A stretch of 64,000 bases of DNA from Acholoe squamosa (lineage: Eukaryota > Annelida > Polychaeta > Phyllodocida > Polynoidae), in contig OX439038.1 in NCBI GenBank assembly GCA_949317995.1, positions 72,612,659-72,676,658 of the forward strand, read 5' to 3'. Under the pieces are notes generated by a model, which saw only the letters and a program-made list of their open reading frames with translations, was not told the DNA's origin and did no database searches. Positions 1 to 11,893 of the stretch are shown piece after piece. Made by a program: the position numbers and the translations under genes. Numbering within the stretch: position 1 is the first letter of the stretch; every line of letters starts with the position of its first letter.

Positions 1-725
1 TTTTGGTGCTTTTTGAGGGTGGCTGATACCCTTGTATCCAAAGACCCCACCATATATATAAAATGGTAAAATGATATCTCATGGGATCTGGACAAAGATT
101 GACCCTGACAGATCTTAGAATAATGGAGAAAACTGAAAAAATGAGGAGTTTGCATGCATGTATGCACGAGCCATCTGTGACAGGCATCACACATACAACA
201 GAGCACTCATGTTCTAATGGAGCCAAAGAGTGAGACTTTTCCCTGAAGCTTGGAATTTTCTAGATTTCCGAGATGCATTGAAATAAATGCAGTTCCAGGG
301 GGTTTGGGTATGCCCCCAAGAAAATTTGGAGAAATATGGAGGTTCATTTCTGATTTTTAGAGCATTTTGGTAAATCAACCGAGGATGGATGCTCAAGTTC
401 ACTATATAAGTTTATACTGAAATTACAAAGTCTAAAATGCATGAGAAACAGTGAGAGAGTGAGACAACCCCCAAATGTGTGAGAATCACGCCAGATGTGT
501 GAGATTCACGACAGATGCTTGAGTGTTGAGAGCTCTGCATACACTGTTGTTGGAATTATGATTCCCCTGAAAATTTTGAAAGTTTAGAAAGAAAATGGTG
601 CATTCTGATGCATTGTAAAATTATCAGTATAAACTTTCTCCTTCTGCAAGTAATATATTGAGAAATTGTCCCCACTACTTATCAATTTGGGTATTTACGG
701 CAAGTCGCGTCAATTCGTGCCTCAT
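1..725. other. Noncoding, no feature recognised
   Basis: No open frame longer than about 60 codons, no splice-bounded exon and no recognised repeat terminus. A short imperfect tandem (GTGAGATTCACG-like) lies near 465-525. Confidence 0.4.
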
Positions 726-729
726 CGAG

Positions 730-1025
730 AAGGGTCTAAAAATTTTACGCCCCCCCTCAAGAGCAGTCAAAATATTTTTCGCCCCCCCCCTCAGGAGGGG
801 TCAAAAAATTTTACGCCCCCCCTCAAACTCACCAACCCCCCCCCCTGTTGTTAAAAAATGAACACTCCCTTACTATGAAACAAAGGGGCCTATCATGAAA
901 ATTTTGGCACGTCGGGGGGAGGATTTCATTTTCAATCCCTCCTAAGAAAGGGGGGGGGGCAAAAAAATTGCATCTGCACAAAATCCACCAAACCCCTCTA
1001 CTTGAATAATAAGCACTCCCTCGGT
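730..1025. repeat. C-rich remnants of GGGAGTG-type MITEs
   Basis: Runs of C separated by TCAAAAAATTTTACG-like spacers, followed by CTGTTGTTAAAAAATGAACACTCCC at 844-869 in pieces, match the right end of the intact element at 10,317-10,639. A second, weaker terminus (AAGCACTCCCT) lies at 1,010-1,021. At least one and probably two degenerate copies abut here. Small open frames in this stretch are by-products of the C-runs. Confidence 0.5.
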
Positions 1026-1029
1026 GAAA

Positions 1030-1732
1030 CAAATATTCTAGTGTCCTATTGAATGCTTCATTGTGAAAACCTCATAGGGATAGCATTGGGATGGTGCAAA
1101 GAGAAAATTCTTCAAATTTTAATCTTCAAGTCCGACCCTGACACTGTCTGCTGTCTTACTGTTTAAGTTGCGTTTTCTTGCCATCTAACCACAGCGCATC
1201 AATTAAAACTGTCTTAAAATAAAGATCACTTATGTTTGCATCTAATAACATTTGTTTTCAAGGGATTTAGCTTACCTCCTTTTGACATTTTGATCAAATG
1301 TGGGCGCGACGTGCAACAAAAACAACACGAATTTGGCGCCCGATATCCGAGATATTGTGCGAGATTTGACGAGAAACGGATTTCGTGGACGGGATCATAC
1401 TTCTCGAACTTGCAAACGGCTTCATCACGACGTAGCCAAATTTTGGAAACGAGACCGCGGAGTGGCGAACAAATCATCACAATCTTTCTTTCATGTTTTT
1501 CCCTTAACTCTGTCGTCTCGGAGAGATTAAAATGATGGTATTCTAACGGCCCAATTACAAGAAGGAATGACATCGTGTGACGTTTTGGAAAATACCACTC
1601 CAAAAGGGCCACTAGAAATCAAAACGGTAAGTCTGATCTAGTAATGGCAGTGGCAGTGCCACTACTCAGACGCCTGTCCAAACGCCGACGGTGACGGCTG
1701 GATGGAAGTGGAGGGTGTGGCAGTCTGAGCCC
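1030..1732. other. Noncoding, locally CpG-rich
   Basis: 1,300-1,480 is richer in CpG than its surroundings and is open on both strands for 75-130 codons, but the predicted peptides resemble no family I recognise and no exon boundaries support them. It could be an old promoter or gene relic. Confidence 0.3.
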
Positions 1733-1800
1733 GGGCCGGGGGGGGGGGCACTTGAGGATATATGGCAACCATGTGCGTACAAAAACTAGAGGGAAAGGGG
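1733..1800. repeat. End fragment of a G-run terminus element
   Basis: A run of G followed by GGCACTTGAG and then CAACCATGTGCGTAC matches the termini at 24,843-24,890 and, inverted, at 9,560-9,603. Only one end is present. Confidence 0.45.
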
Positions 1801-1804
1801 TACA

Positions 1805-2777
1805 TTTTGTAGGGATGGGCACCCATAAATTAGATTTTGTACCATCCAATTGAAAATTATGCCCTCGGAAAGAAGAAATCCGTGCCAACTCAATGCTTTT
1901 TAAATAAATGTAATAGAGTGATTAGAAGAGAAGCAGTGCATTTTTGAATAAAAAAAAGTTAGGAGTATTTTCTGTCACATTTTTCAGGTCATTATCAGCT
2001 CTGTGAGGGAAAATTAGGTCAAGTCAAGCCTCACTGACCACACTCACTGATTGGTGCATTTTTGACATCATCCCATATAAATGCTTATAACTTTCTAACA
2101 GTCAAGGTTACAGAGAAAACAGTCATACCAGAAGACAGAAAACAGTTTGGTGGTTCCAGGGGTATAAATTATTTTGTGATTTGACATGGAAAAATGTATC
2201 ATATTCTGATGGAAACTCAAAATTCTGTGTGGTGGAGTAAATTCACTCAGGTCAGATTTGTGCAATTTTGAGCAAAATATGATGTTACTCTTTTTCTTCG
2301 AGCACTTTTGAGCACACAGATATTTAGGAACCAGTTTTAGATTCTTGTAGAAAACAAAATTGCGGACATTTTGGTTGTAGTTTCCAAAGGTACCCCAAAA
2401 CTTTGTAATTTCAAAAAAATGGTTAAAAATTTGAAATATTTTTATTCAATTTTAGATTTTACAAAATTCTGTCTTTCTTCATTGGCCAGGAAGCTTGATA
2501 TTTTAAGTTGAAATTGGTTTTTAAAGTGTGTTATTTGACAAAGAATTGTAGGAATTACAACAAATTTGGTAACTGATGTCGGGGTGAGACTCACCCCGGT
2601 GACAGCAAACATGGTCATGTATATACTTGACGTTTTAATAAACTTGACATCCCACAAGAAAATGCCTATGATATTCATATTCTTTGGGTCTTTTTACATA
2701 ACATACCAAAATATGATGTTTTTCCCCAGAACAGAAGTATGAGAATTGAGGTCTTGAAGTTGCCCAATTTACTATAG
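1805..2777 (+). repeat. Interspersed repeat, copy 1
   Basis: Collinear, same-strand copy of 56,573-57,773. Shared landmarks in order: GGGATGGGCACCC, GTAATAGAGTGATTA, the CACTGACCACACTCACTGA block, GTTTGGTGGTTC, AGGAAGCTTGATAT and GAAAATGCCTATGATATTC. The second copy carries an extra ~300 bp near its middle. No coding capacity and no terminal repeat could be identified, so the class is unknown. Confidence 0.75.
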
Positions 2778-3835
2778 TGACAGAGAGGCGGTGCTATTCA
2801 GAAGCTTTCGGCGCCCATACCTACATTTTGGATCCTAGGGACAGATCCGCCCGGATCCGTTAAAAGTAGGCCGAAATACCTGCCTGCTCACAGGCAGGAT
2901 CCAAGATGTATACAAGTCTATAGTTAGCATTGACAGCCAAAAATCAGGACGTCAATTGAACACCACAAACTATATATGAAATGAAAGGGTTTAATGTTTG
3001 CACTGAAATGCTTTTTGAATTAAGTTGATATTCCTAATAGAGATGTTTTTATGCTAAGCTAAAATAATAAAAAATGAATTTCTTTCTGTTGAATAATACC
3101 TTTAGCTGGTTAAAAATCGCCAAAAATCGCTAAAATATATGTTTATAACACCAAATCATTCCTAATCAAAAGTTCAAGGAGAATTGCCCAGTGTTTTCGT
3201 CCTGCTTGGCAAAAAATAATATATTTCAGTGAATGTGGGTCTATGTTGTACAAATTTGGAAAATTGACAATCTAAATGTTACCCATACATCCAGGGGCTT
3301 AATCATGCTAGAATTAACAGATTGTAGAGAAAATGGCACACCAATAGATAGCTGAGGTTATATTCTTTCCATACATGTTGCCAAATTGATATTCTGATAG
3401 GTAGGGACTGAGAAATCATTATTTAAAAAACATATGTTTAGCATTGTGACAGATATACAGTAGAGGCCCTGTGTTCAGGCTGTCATCGCTACTATAGTGG
3501 CACAAACACATGGCTACTCTGAACTAAGTACTCACTTTCAGTTCCTGGAAATTGTCCCTCCTATTCACAAACATGTAGTTTTCATGTACATCAGCTTATA
3601 TTGACTGAAACATGAGATATATCCAATAAATCTGACATGTTTATCTTGAGCTTAGATATCACTACCTCAATGGCCTCAATTGTCAACATGCTGTGGTGCT
3701 ACCTGGTGTTAGACTGCTCTTGAAACATAGGGCTAACCAACCAAGAATAGTGTAGTCTTTTTGGCACTAGGTGGCTACACCTGGCTTCAAGATGGCCGAC
3801 AATGATTTGGAGTTAGGTGAGGGGAGAACTGACTC
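2778..3835. other. Noncoding, AT-rich
   Basis: No gene or repeat recognised. A small hairpin (CCTGCCTGCTCACAGGCAGG) lies near 2,879-2,898. Confidence 0.35.
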
Positions 3836-4235
3836 ATATAACGGGTCGTCAACTCCGCCGTCAACTCCCAGTTGATGTTCGTGTATATATGTATAAAATA
3901 GTGTTGTATATGTATTAAATTGGTTCAATTATATGTGAATTTGACTTAAAGTCATATTCTACACTTTCTACTCCTCCCTAGCCCACCTAAAAAGTATTAT
4001 TTAGTAAAATACAAGTGCTATTGGGATACCCGTTACAACATATGAGGTGGGATGCATTTTTTGCACTGTTCAAGACAAGGGAGCATTTATTTTTCAGAGG
4101 TTCACAAAATCAGTTCTGAATGAGTGGGGATGGTGGACTTTGGGAATGGTGCAGGAGTGGCAGTTCTTTAACATGGGGGGAGAGGGCTGGGGGGGAGGGG
4201 GTTTAGACTTTCTAGGATAAAAAAATTTCAGACCC

Positions 4236-4470
4236 GGAGTGATAATTTTTTAACAACAGGTGGGGGGCTGGTGGGTTTGAGGGGGGGTAAGAATTTTTTC
4301 AACCCCTTGCCCAGGGGGGCAGAATTTTTCCACCCCTCTAATGAGGGGGTCAAAATAATTTCACCTGTCTTCAGAGGGGGGGGGGGTCAATTTTTTTCCC
4401 CGTGTCTGCGCATAAACACACCAGCCCTGCCCCTGTTTTTATAAAAAAAATGATCACTCCCTTAGGGGGA
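4236..4470. mobile_element. GGGAGTG MITE in left arm of palindrome
   Basis: Starts with GGAGTGATAATTTTTTAACA and ends with AAAATGATCACTCCCTTA, as in the intact copy at 10,317-10,639. Its mirror copy is at about 8,400-8,600 in the other arm. Confidence 0.6.
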
Positions 4471-4524
4471 ACAAAGAATTTCACCCCTTTTTTTAAGCGA
4501 AAAAGCCCAGGCCCTACTATTAAA

Positions 4525-4832
4525 GGGAGTGGTCATTATTTATCAACGGGGGGAGGGTGGTGGTGGGTTTGAGGGGGGAGTTCGTAAAATATTCAGACCA
4601 CTCCGAGGAGGGGGGTAAAAAATTTTGACCCTTCTTGAGGGGGGGTTGTAAAAATTTTACCCTCTTTTTAGCAAAAAGCCTGAACTCTACTATAGATCAA
4701 AGAGGGGCGCGGGGGTGCGCAAATTGTTTTTACTGCTGTTGAGAGGGGGTGCGTAAAAAATGTTCTGGCATCCGCACAAAAACCCACCACCCCCGCTGTT
4801 GATGAATAAAGACCACTCCCTAAAGAATAAAA
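4525..4832. mobile_element. GGGAGTG MITE, second copy in left arm
   Basis: Left terminus GGGAGTGGTCATTATTTATC, right terminus GATGAATAAAGACCACTCCC, with TAAA-like bases on both sides. The mirror copy occupies roughly 8,113-8,420. Confidence 0.6.
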
Positions 4833-5224
4833 GGGGGGGAGTGGAAAAGACTCCAAACCCCTCTATGTTGCCATGTGGGGATAGGGTGTTTACCCCTTTC
4901 ACTTCAGTCTGGCTGGGGGGAGGGGTGGATGAGGGAGCATCTGTTAGGCTATTCATTTGGTACAAATGACATCATGCAGGGGTAGCGGGAGGGGGATTAG
5001 GCCCGGCATGATGGGATTAATTTTCCATATACCTTCAGCATTGCAATATTGGCAAAAAACATGATGGGGGGGTATCAAAAATGGTAGAAAAAAGCATAAC
5101 ATCATTTGTACACACCTCAATTGCAGAGGTGGTGGATAGGAATAGGGGGCCTATATTTCAGGGGTAGGCAATTTTTTTTTTATTGGGAGGGAAATGGGGA
5201 TTTCATGTGAGTTGATGTCCTTCA

Positions 5225-5840
5225 TACAAAGCTGTCAGCTCTAGGTTCTATAGAGGGGGTAAAGACCCTGGAATTGATGTCCTGCATACGGAGCTATCAG
5301 CTCCAGGTTCTAGAGGGCTTAGTACGGGCTTAGTACTGAGGCCTAGTGCATCCGCCATTGCTATATCTGGGAGCTGGCAAGATAAGGACTGATAAGAACC
5401 AGCATGGTGGGTACTGGGTGTTACATAATGTACCCAAATAATTCTGCAGTGGCTGGAGGGAGGCATCTCATTAGTTGATATTGTATCCCGGGTAAGCCCT
5501 ATACAGGTGGTATAGACCATGGGAGTTGATGTCCTGTATACAGAGATGTCACCTCCAGGTTCTGTAATAGTGCTATAGACCATGGGAGGTGATGTCCTGC
5601 ATACAGAGCTATCAGCTCCAGGTTCTATAGAGGATGTAAAGACCATGGGATGTGATGTCCTGTATAGAGAGCTATCAGCTCCAGGTTCTGTAGAGGGGGT
5701 ATAGACCCTGGAGTTGATATCCTGCATACAGAGCTTTCAGCTCCAGGTTCTATAGAGGCGGTAAAGACCATGGGGGTTGATATCCTGTATATATTGGTGT
5801 CAGCTCCATCACCCCTGACGGTGATGGTGGATAAACCATG
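5225..5840. repeat. Tandem array in left arm (~65-70 bp unit)
   Basis: About eight imperfect units, each with TTGATGTCCTG-ATACAGAG, a CAGCTCCAGGTTCT stretch and GACCATGGGA. The reverse-complement array lies at about 7,120-7,700. The units stay open in one frame, which creates apparent proteins of 70-160 residues. Confidence 0.75.
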
Positions 5841-5926
5841 GGAGCTGATGTTGGTTTTCAGCTCCTGGTCCTAATCTGATGGTGAAGGACTCTATAGCAG
5901 GCCATCAGCTCCAAGTCAATGCGATA

Positions 5927-6148
5927 TACCATATTTCCCCGCGGACAAGCATTAAGTTGTAAATTGGTCGGGCGTAAACACGCAGCAGGCTATTTCATGA
6001 AAAAAGCAGCCTCCCACTTTGCATTATTCCTCACATAAATCTACCAATTATGTTTCAATATCCCATCTTTTACCTACAGATTACAGTCTGATTTATTTTC
6101 AAAGTAGTTTTTACACGGGGCCCTATCAATACATGGAGAAATATGGTA
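5927..6148. mobile_element. Short TIR element TACCATATTTCCCC, left arm
   Basis: Begins TACCATATTTCCCC and ends GGAGAAATATGGTA, about 222 bp. Mirrored at about 6,515-6,855 in the right arm, where the interior is somewhat longer and diverged. Confidence 0.6.
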
Positions 6149-9099
6149 TTCACTATGGGAGTTGATGACCTGTATGGTGGGGTGTCAGCTCCTGTACCAT
6201 CAAATGATATAGGTAGTATCTGGAGCTGATGACCTATTAAACAGGTCATTAGCTTCAGTGCTATCTACACCCTGTTATTACCTATAGCTGACAGCCTAGC
6301 ATACAGACCATGAACTCCAGTAACATCACCTACCATAGTAACACCTGGAGTTGGTGCCTTACTATAGTGGTCATCACTTACAAGTTCCAGTGCTACATAG
6401 CAATAAAAGTACATGGGGATGATGCCCTACTATAGAGGCCTTCACCACCAGTACTCTACACCTGAGTAGGACCAGAAGCTGACACCCCACCATACAGGTC
6501 ATCAACTCCCATAGTAAACACCATATTTCTCCATGACATGGCCAGGCCCCGTGTAATAGCCAATAAATGTTACGTTTTAGGCCATAACTCCACTTATATG
6601 TAAGGTAGTTAGACAATTTCTTCACGGTACAATTTGTACTCATGTCCCATCTATTAAAACTACTTTGAAAATAAATCAGACTGTAAGCTGTAGGTAAAAG
6701 ATGGGATATTGAAACATAATTGGTAGATTTATGCTAGGAATAAGGCAAAGTGGGAGGCTCCTCTTTCATGTAATAGCCTGCTCCATGTATAAGCCTGACC
6801 AATTTACCACTTAATGCTTGTATAAGCCTTGGCTTATACATGGGGAAATATGGTATATCGCCTTGACTTGGAGCTGATGGCCTGCTATAGAGGCCTTCAC
6901 CATCAGATTAGGACCATGGTTTATCCACCATCACTGCCAGGGGTGACGGAATAGGGGGCTTAGGGTGGCCATGCCCCCAATCTCAGACTAAGGGGGCCAG
7001 ACTATATTTTGCACCCCCCAAATTATGAAACTAATATACACTGTTATGGTGAACTTGGTCATTTGCTCCCCACCTGACCCGTGTCGGCTCCCCTGAAGTC
7101 ACATTGCTTCCGACACCCCTGACTGTGCCTGGAGCTGACACCACTCTATACAGGACATCACCTCCCATGGTCTATAGCACTATTACAGAACCTGGAGGTG
7201 ACATCTCTGTGTACAGGACATCACCTCCCATAGTCTACTCTATACCCCCTCTACAGAACCTGGAGCTGATAGCTCTCTATACAGGACATCACATCCCATG
7301 GTCTTTACCACCTCTATAGAACCTGGAGCTGATAGCTCTGTATGCAGGACATCACCTCCCATGGTCTATAGCACTATTACAGAACCTGGAGGTGACATCT
7401 CTGTATACAGGACATCAACTCCCATGGTCTATACCACCTGTATAGGGCTGACCCGGGATACAATATCAACTAATGAGATAGATGCCTCCCTCCAGCCACT
7501 GCAGAATTATTTGGGTACATTATTTAACACCCAGTACCCACCATGCTGGTTCTTATCAGTCCTTATCTTGCCAGCTCCCAGATATAGCAATGGCAGATGC
7601 ACTAGGCCTCAGTACTAAGCCCTCTAGAACCTGGAGCTGATAGCTCTGTATGCAGGACATCAACTCCAGGGTCTTTACCCCCTCTATCGAACCTGGAGCT
7701 GACAGCTTTGTATAAAGGACATCAACTCACATGAAATCCCCATTTCCCTCCCAATAAAAAAAAAATTGCCTACCCCGCTGAAATATAGGCCCCCTATTCC
7801 TATCCACCACCTCTGCAATTGAGGTGTGTACAAATGATGTTATGCTTTTTTCGACCATTTTTGATCCCCCCGTCATGTTTTTTGCCAATATTGCAATGCT
7901 GAAGGTATATGGAAAATTAATCCCATCATGCCGGGCCTAACCCCCCTCCCGCTACCCCTGCATGATGTCATTTGTACCAAATGAATAGCCTAACAGATGC
8001 TCCCTCATCCACCCCTCCCCCCAGCCAGACTGAAGTGAAAGGGGTAAACACCCTATCCCCACTTGGCAACATAGAGGGGTTAGGAGTCTTTTCCACTCCC
8101 CCCCCCCCCATTTTATTCTTTAGGGAGTGGTCTTTATTCATCAACAGCGGGGGTGGTGGGTTTTTGTGCGGATGCCAGAACATTTTTTACGCACCCCCTC
8201 TCAACAGCAGTAAAAACAATTTGCGCACCCCCGCGCCCCTCTTTGATCTATAGTAGAGTTCAGGCTTTTTGCTAAAAAAAGGGTCAAATTTTTACACACC
8301 CCCCCTCAAGAAGGGTCAAAATTTTTTACCCCCCTCCTCGGAGTGGTCTGAATATTTTACGAACTCCCCCCTCAAACCCTCCACCACCCTCCCCCCGTTG
8401 ATAAATAAGGGTTTATGCACAGACGTGGGGAAAAAAATTGACCCCCCCCTGAAGACAGTTAAAATTATTTTGACCCCCTCATTAGAGGGGTGGAAAAAAT
8501 TCCGCCCCCTGGTCAAGGAGTTGAAAAAATTCTTACCCCCCTCAAACCCACCAGCCCCCCCCCCCCACCTGTTGTTAAAAAATGATCACTCCAGGTTTGA
8601 ATTTTTTTTTTCCTAGAAAGTCTAAACCCCCTCCCCCCCCCAGCCCTCTCCCCCCATGTTAAAGAACTGCCACTCAGCTGCACCATTCCCAAAGTACACC
8701 ATCCCTACAGTAGATAATATATGCTCCCTCACCTATCCTCACCTATATAGTGATGATGGAATTGCGCACTGCAAGCAGCGCGCACCATATGTGCCTATTG
8801 AACACACCAATGTATAGCTACCTAGACACTGACTGGGAGTTGACGGCGGAGTTGATGCCCCGTTATACGATCCAGTCCATACCTCGTTAGGTAGGGAGAT
8901 TTGAAAATCACCTGGATTATTAATTATTACAAGTATTTCAAGTGCTTTGTGAATCTTTGGATAAACATTGAGGGAAGTGTTGGTGGAAGCATTGGACCTG
9001 ACAGTAAGTACTTCTGTGAGAACTGGGCACTCAGCCAATCTGGCTGACCAAACAGACTACAACAGACACACTTGGTCTCTGAGGTTCCCTCAGAGCGTC

Positions 9100-9603
9100 T
9101 ACGGAGTAGTTAAAAGGGGCCTTTCTGGCTTCAATTTAAGCTAAAAGGGGTACCCCTTTAGATAATAGAGGGCTTCCAAACAGTGAAAGAATTTCTAAAA
9201 TATTCCAACGAGAACCAGAGTTAGCCTTCATTTTTATAAATTCTCATTTTCTTTTTAGCAAATTGGCAAAATGTGGCCAGGAAAGGGGTACTTTTTTCCC
9301 AGGGAATTCACAAATTTTGGATGGGAAACTTCTTCAGAAATTCATAAATTTTGGATGGGAAAAATCTTGAAATATAGACGGGAAAGGGGTACATTCTGTG
9401 GAGATATTCCGTTGAAAGGGTCTCAAAATTGAGTAAAGCGCTTGTTGGATCCTAAAAGCAGGGAAAGGGGTACTTTTTCAAACTATTTCATGCCAAAAGG
9501 GGCCAATTTTTATGGAAATTTACCACGCTAAAAGGGGTACCAGTTCAAGGGTCATGTACGCACATGGTTACTATAGAACATTTAGGGAGTGGCCCCCCGG
9601 GAG
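9100..9603 (-). repeat. Element with AAAGGGGTAC motifs and CCCGGGGGG terminus
   Basis: Many AAAGGGGTAC words spaced by AT-rich sequence, ending at GTACGCACATGGTTACTATA and GGAGTGGCCCCCCGGGAG. The reverse complement of this end matches the left end of 24,843-25,275. The other terminus is not clear. Confidence 0.5.
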
Positions 9604-9737
9604 TCTGAGTCACTGACTCGGTCATGGTTTCTTGACTACAGATCACAGACACTGCATCCATTCCCCCTCCCCAGTGACAGGAGGGTTTGTAGTTCAATAG
9701 TACTTAAATTAAAAGTGAATTTTAACTGTTAAATCTT

Positions 9738-10316
9738 CCGTGTATAACAAGGCGTTTTAGTTCTCCCTCGAATCCCTGAATAATGGATCTGCAAGCTACC
9801 TATGGTATGGTTGCGGCAAGGGGGGGGGGCACCATGAGATTTCTTTTTATATATTACACTCCCCCTACCGTAATCTCCCGCGTAGAAGGCGCAGCTCGCG
9901 TAGAAGGCGCCCCCCCCCCCCCCAACTCAGAGAAGGCCTTTTCACGTAGAAGGCGCACGTACCTCTTCTGGATCGATTTCCGGAAAAACCCGCGTATAAG
10001 GCACCCCCCCAACTCACAGGGGGGCTGTTTCGCGTAGAAGGCGTCCCCCCTCCCCACCCCCCTATATGAGTTCAAGCTGTCATCGGCACACGGTCGGCGT
10101 AAAAAAACGGCGAGCAAATCTACAGCGACCGGTCTGCCGCGGTGCTGGCTATATGAGTTCAAGCTGTCATCGGCACACGGTCGGCATCAAACCCGCCGAG
10201 CAAATCTACAGCGACCGGGCTGCCCCGCTAGTCATAATATTACATAAGTGGTCCAGAGGGAGCTGGGCGGACCTAGATGCACATAGCTTTTTGAATTTTG
10301 AAAATCCATTCAGTTA
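9738..10316 (-). mobile_element. Outer ~296-bp-family TIR element split by a related element
   Basis: The left piece (9,738-9,865) and right piece (10,231-10,316) together match the reverse complement of the 24,114-24,409 and 50,939-51,236 copies: TTTTAGTTCTC, then TATATTACACTCCCCC, then after the insert GTCATAATATTAC and TTTGAATTTTGAAAATCCAT. The break falls where intact copies read CCCCCTTGGTCATAA. Confidence 0.65.
9866..10230. mobile_element. Right-truncated satellite-bearing TIR element
   Basis: Begins TACCGTAATCTCCCGCGTA followed by iterated GCGTAGAAGGCGC and CGCGTATAAGGC words, then one and a half units of the 86-87 bp satellite (starting TATATGAGTTCAAGCTGTCA at about 10,063). It stops inside the satellite with no right TIR. 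Its first 240 bp are nearly identical to the start of 47,188-48,042 and the inverted right end of 13,712-15,197. Confidence 0.8.
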
Positions 10317-10639
10317 GGGAGTGATCATTTTTTAACAACAGGGGGGGGGCTGGTGGGTCTGCGCATGGACGCACGAAAAAAATTTCGACCCCCCCCGTCT
10401 TGAGGGGGTGAAATTTTTTCGGCCCCCCCCAAGGGACAAAAATCGCACGCAAACGTCTCCTTTTAGCCTATAGTAACACGTAGGGTTTTCCACTGAAAAC
10501 AGGTGAAATTATTTTGACTCCCCCATAAGAGGTGTTGAAAGAATTCTGACCCCCCCCCCCCCGGTCAAGGGGTTGAAAAAATTCTGACCCCCTCCCTCAA
10601 ACTCACCAGCCCCCCTGTTGTTAAAAAATAATCACTCCC
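10317..10639. mobile_element. PIF/Harbinger-like MITE, intact
   Basis: Left TIR GGGAGTGATCATTTTTTAAC, right TIR GTTAAAAAATAATCACTCCC, flanked by TTA at 10,314-10,316 and 10,640-10,642. A 3-bp TTA/TAA duplication with GGG termini is typical of PIF/Harbinger non-autonomous elements. The interior is C- and G-runs with no coding capacity. Confidence 0.75.
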
Positions 10640-10642
10640 TTA

Positions 10643-11800
10643 GGTACATCACATGAAAATTAAGATAATGAGTTAGAGCTAAACCCCTGTGTCTATGTTG
10701 TGCAGGAGAGTGGGAGGAATTCAAATCTTTTGGAATCGTGTTGATGTCTCATTTCGTTCTCACAGAATTAGTATCTAGAAATCTGACATTATGTCCCCAA
10801 GTATTCAGGCAATTTGTTGTGACCTTCTGGATCCCAATTAGCCACAATAAATCATATTAAATGAAGAAGTGAAAGGTAGCTAAGTTAGTAAAATGTCAAT
10901 TCCATTGGAATGAATTACAATATCAGCTCGAAATAAAAACCTATCGGACCCAGAAAAGGGTCGGATGTAGACCTGTACTTAATTTTACCTTGACCTAATT
11001 TTCCTGTGACCTGTATATCTGACCTACATTAGCTCATGACCTAGATTCTGATATAATCAAATATATAGGAACAGAGGCTATAAAATATGAAGAAGTAGAC
11101 ATTCTGATAACCTAATCACTGGTATTTGACCCTAACAAAGGTATTTGACCCTAACATTAACCTCTAATGACAAAGTTTCTGGCTGACCTATATATTCGAC
11201 AGACATAAGCTCATGACCTAGATTTTTTGACAAAACTGCATCAAAAATCAGTTAATTGCTCCCAAAATTAGGGAGCCTGTAAAACAAGTTTATCTTAGCA
11301 GGTATTGTAAGTGTCACACCTGTATGATGTACATGGGTCATGCAGTGACGTTTTTAAAAGTGCCAAATCACCACCACGCACCTTTTACACAGGAAAATGC
11401 GATTTTGGAATTTATTTTGCAGTCCCCAGCTGTACTATTCAGTCCACATGCACAAACTATACCTTATATGAAACGCCATGAAACATACTATTACTTTCTT
11501 TTAGTTTCATTCTACTTTTTCATTTTGGACAACTTGATTTAGCTGACCTTTTCAGTCATCCACTTCAGAAATCTAAGTAAAATGTCTAGTAATGACCGTT
11601 TTCCCCGCGAAAATTTCATATAGGTAAAATGAACCATGATATACCAAAATAACTTCTTATATGTGTCCATTTAATCTTTGTTCTGTAAGAATAGGCCAAT
11701 TTTGGTGCAGTTTAATTTGTTGGGTCACAGAAAATGCGTCATAAATGATGGACACTGCCAGGGGAATGGTGCAGGCAGTGTTTGAAATACCTAATTCAGA
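10643..11800. other. Noncoding, AT-rich
   Basis: Contains TGACCTA/GACCTAGATT-type short repeats at 10,985-11,225 but no recognised gene or element. Confidence 0.35.
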
Positions 11801-11893
11801 AGAATTTTATGATTTATTTTTTTTAACCATATTCTAAAACTCTAGGTGCATCGTATACGCGGGGTGCGCCTCATACGCGGGAGATTACAGTAG
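11800..11893 (-). repeat. End fragment of a TACCGTAATC-group element
   Basis: Contains AAAACTCTAGGTGCATCGTA and ends CGCGGGAGATTACAGTA, matching the CCTAGAGTTTT end of the ~296-bp family in inverted orientation. A related degraded end (AAAGTCTGGGTGAGTCTTAT, GGGGTATTACAG) lies at 12,310-12,423. Confidence 0.5.

Larger units (their letters stand above)
3836..8880. mobile_element. Giant palindrome, foldback-like element (~5.0 kb)
   Basis: The sequence from about 3,836 to 6,330 recurs as its reverse complement from about 6,330 to 8,880. Paired landmarks include GTCAACTCCGCCGTCAACTC (3,848) with its complement near 8,830-8,852; AGTTCTTTAACATGGGG (4,162) with 8,655-8,671; the 4,793-4,830 block with 8,113-8,150; TACCATATTTCCCC (5,927) with 6,844-6,855; and TGGTGGGGTGTCAGCTCC (6,175) with 6,473-6,490. 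Arms are about 2.5 kb with almost no unpaired centre. Each arm carries GGGAGTG MITEs, a ~65-70 bp tandem array and a short TACCATATTTCCCC element. The architecture resembles foldback elements (long arms containing tandem repeats), but no transposase is present, so the family is unknown. Inverted segmental duplication or an assembly artefact are alternatives. Confidence 0.8.

Noticed and set aside
4690-4965. Pro-rich frames on both strands around the G/C runs (also 7,972-8,616)
   Set aside because: Caused by homopolymer runs of the GGGAGTG MITEs; mirrored in both arms and without start or splice context.
5248-5727. 159-codon minus-strand frame and its mirror frames at 7,104-7,618 with repeated EPGADSS / CRTSPPMV peptides
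   Set aside because: Produced by the tandem units in the palindrome arms; the mirrored frames break at different points, so there is no sign of coding constraint.
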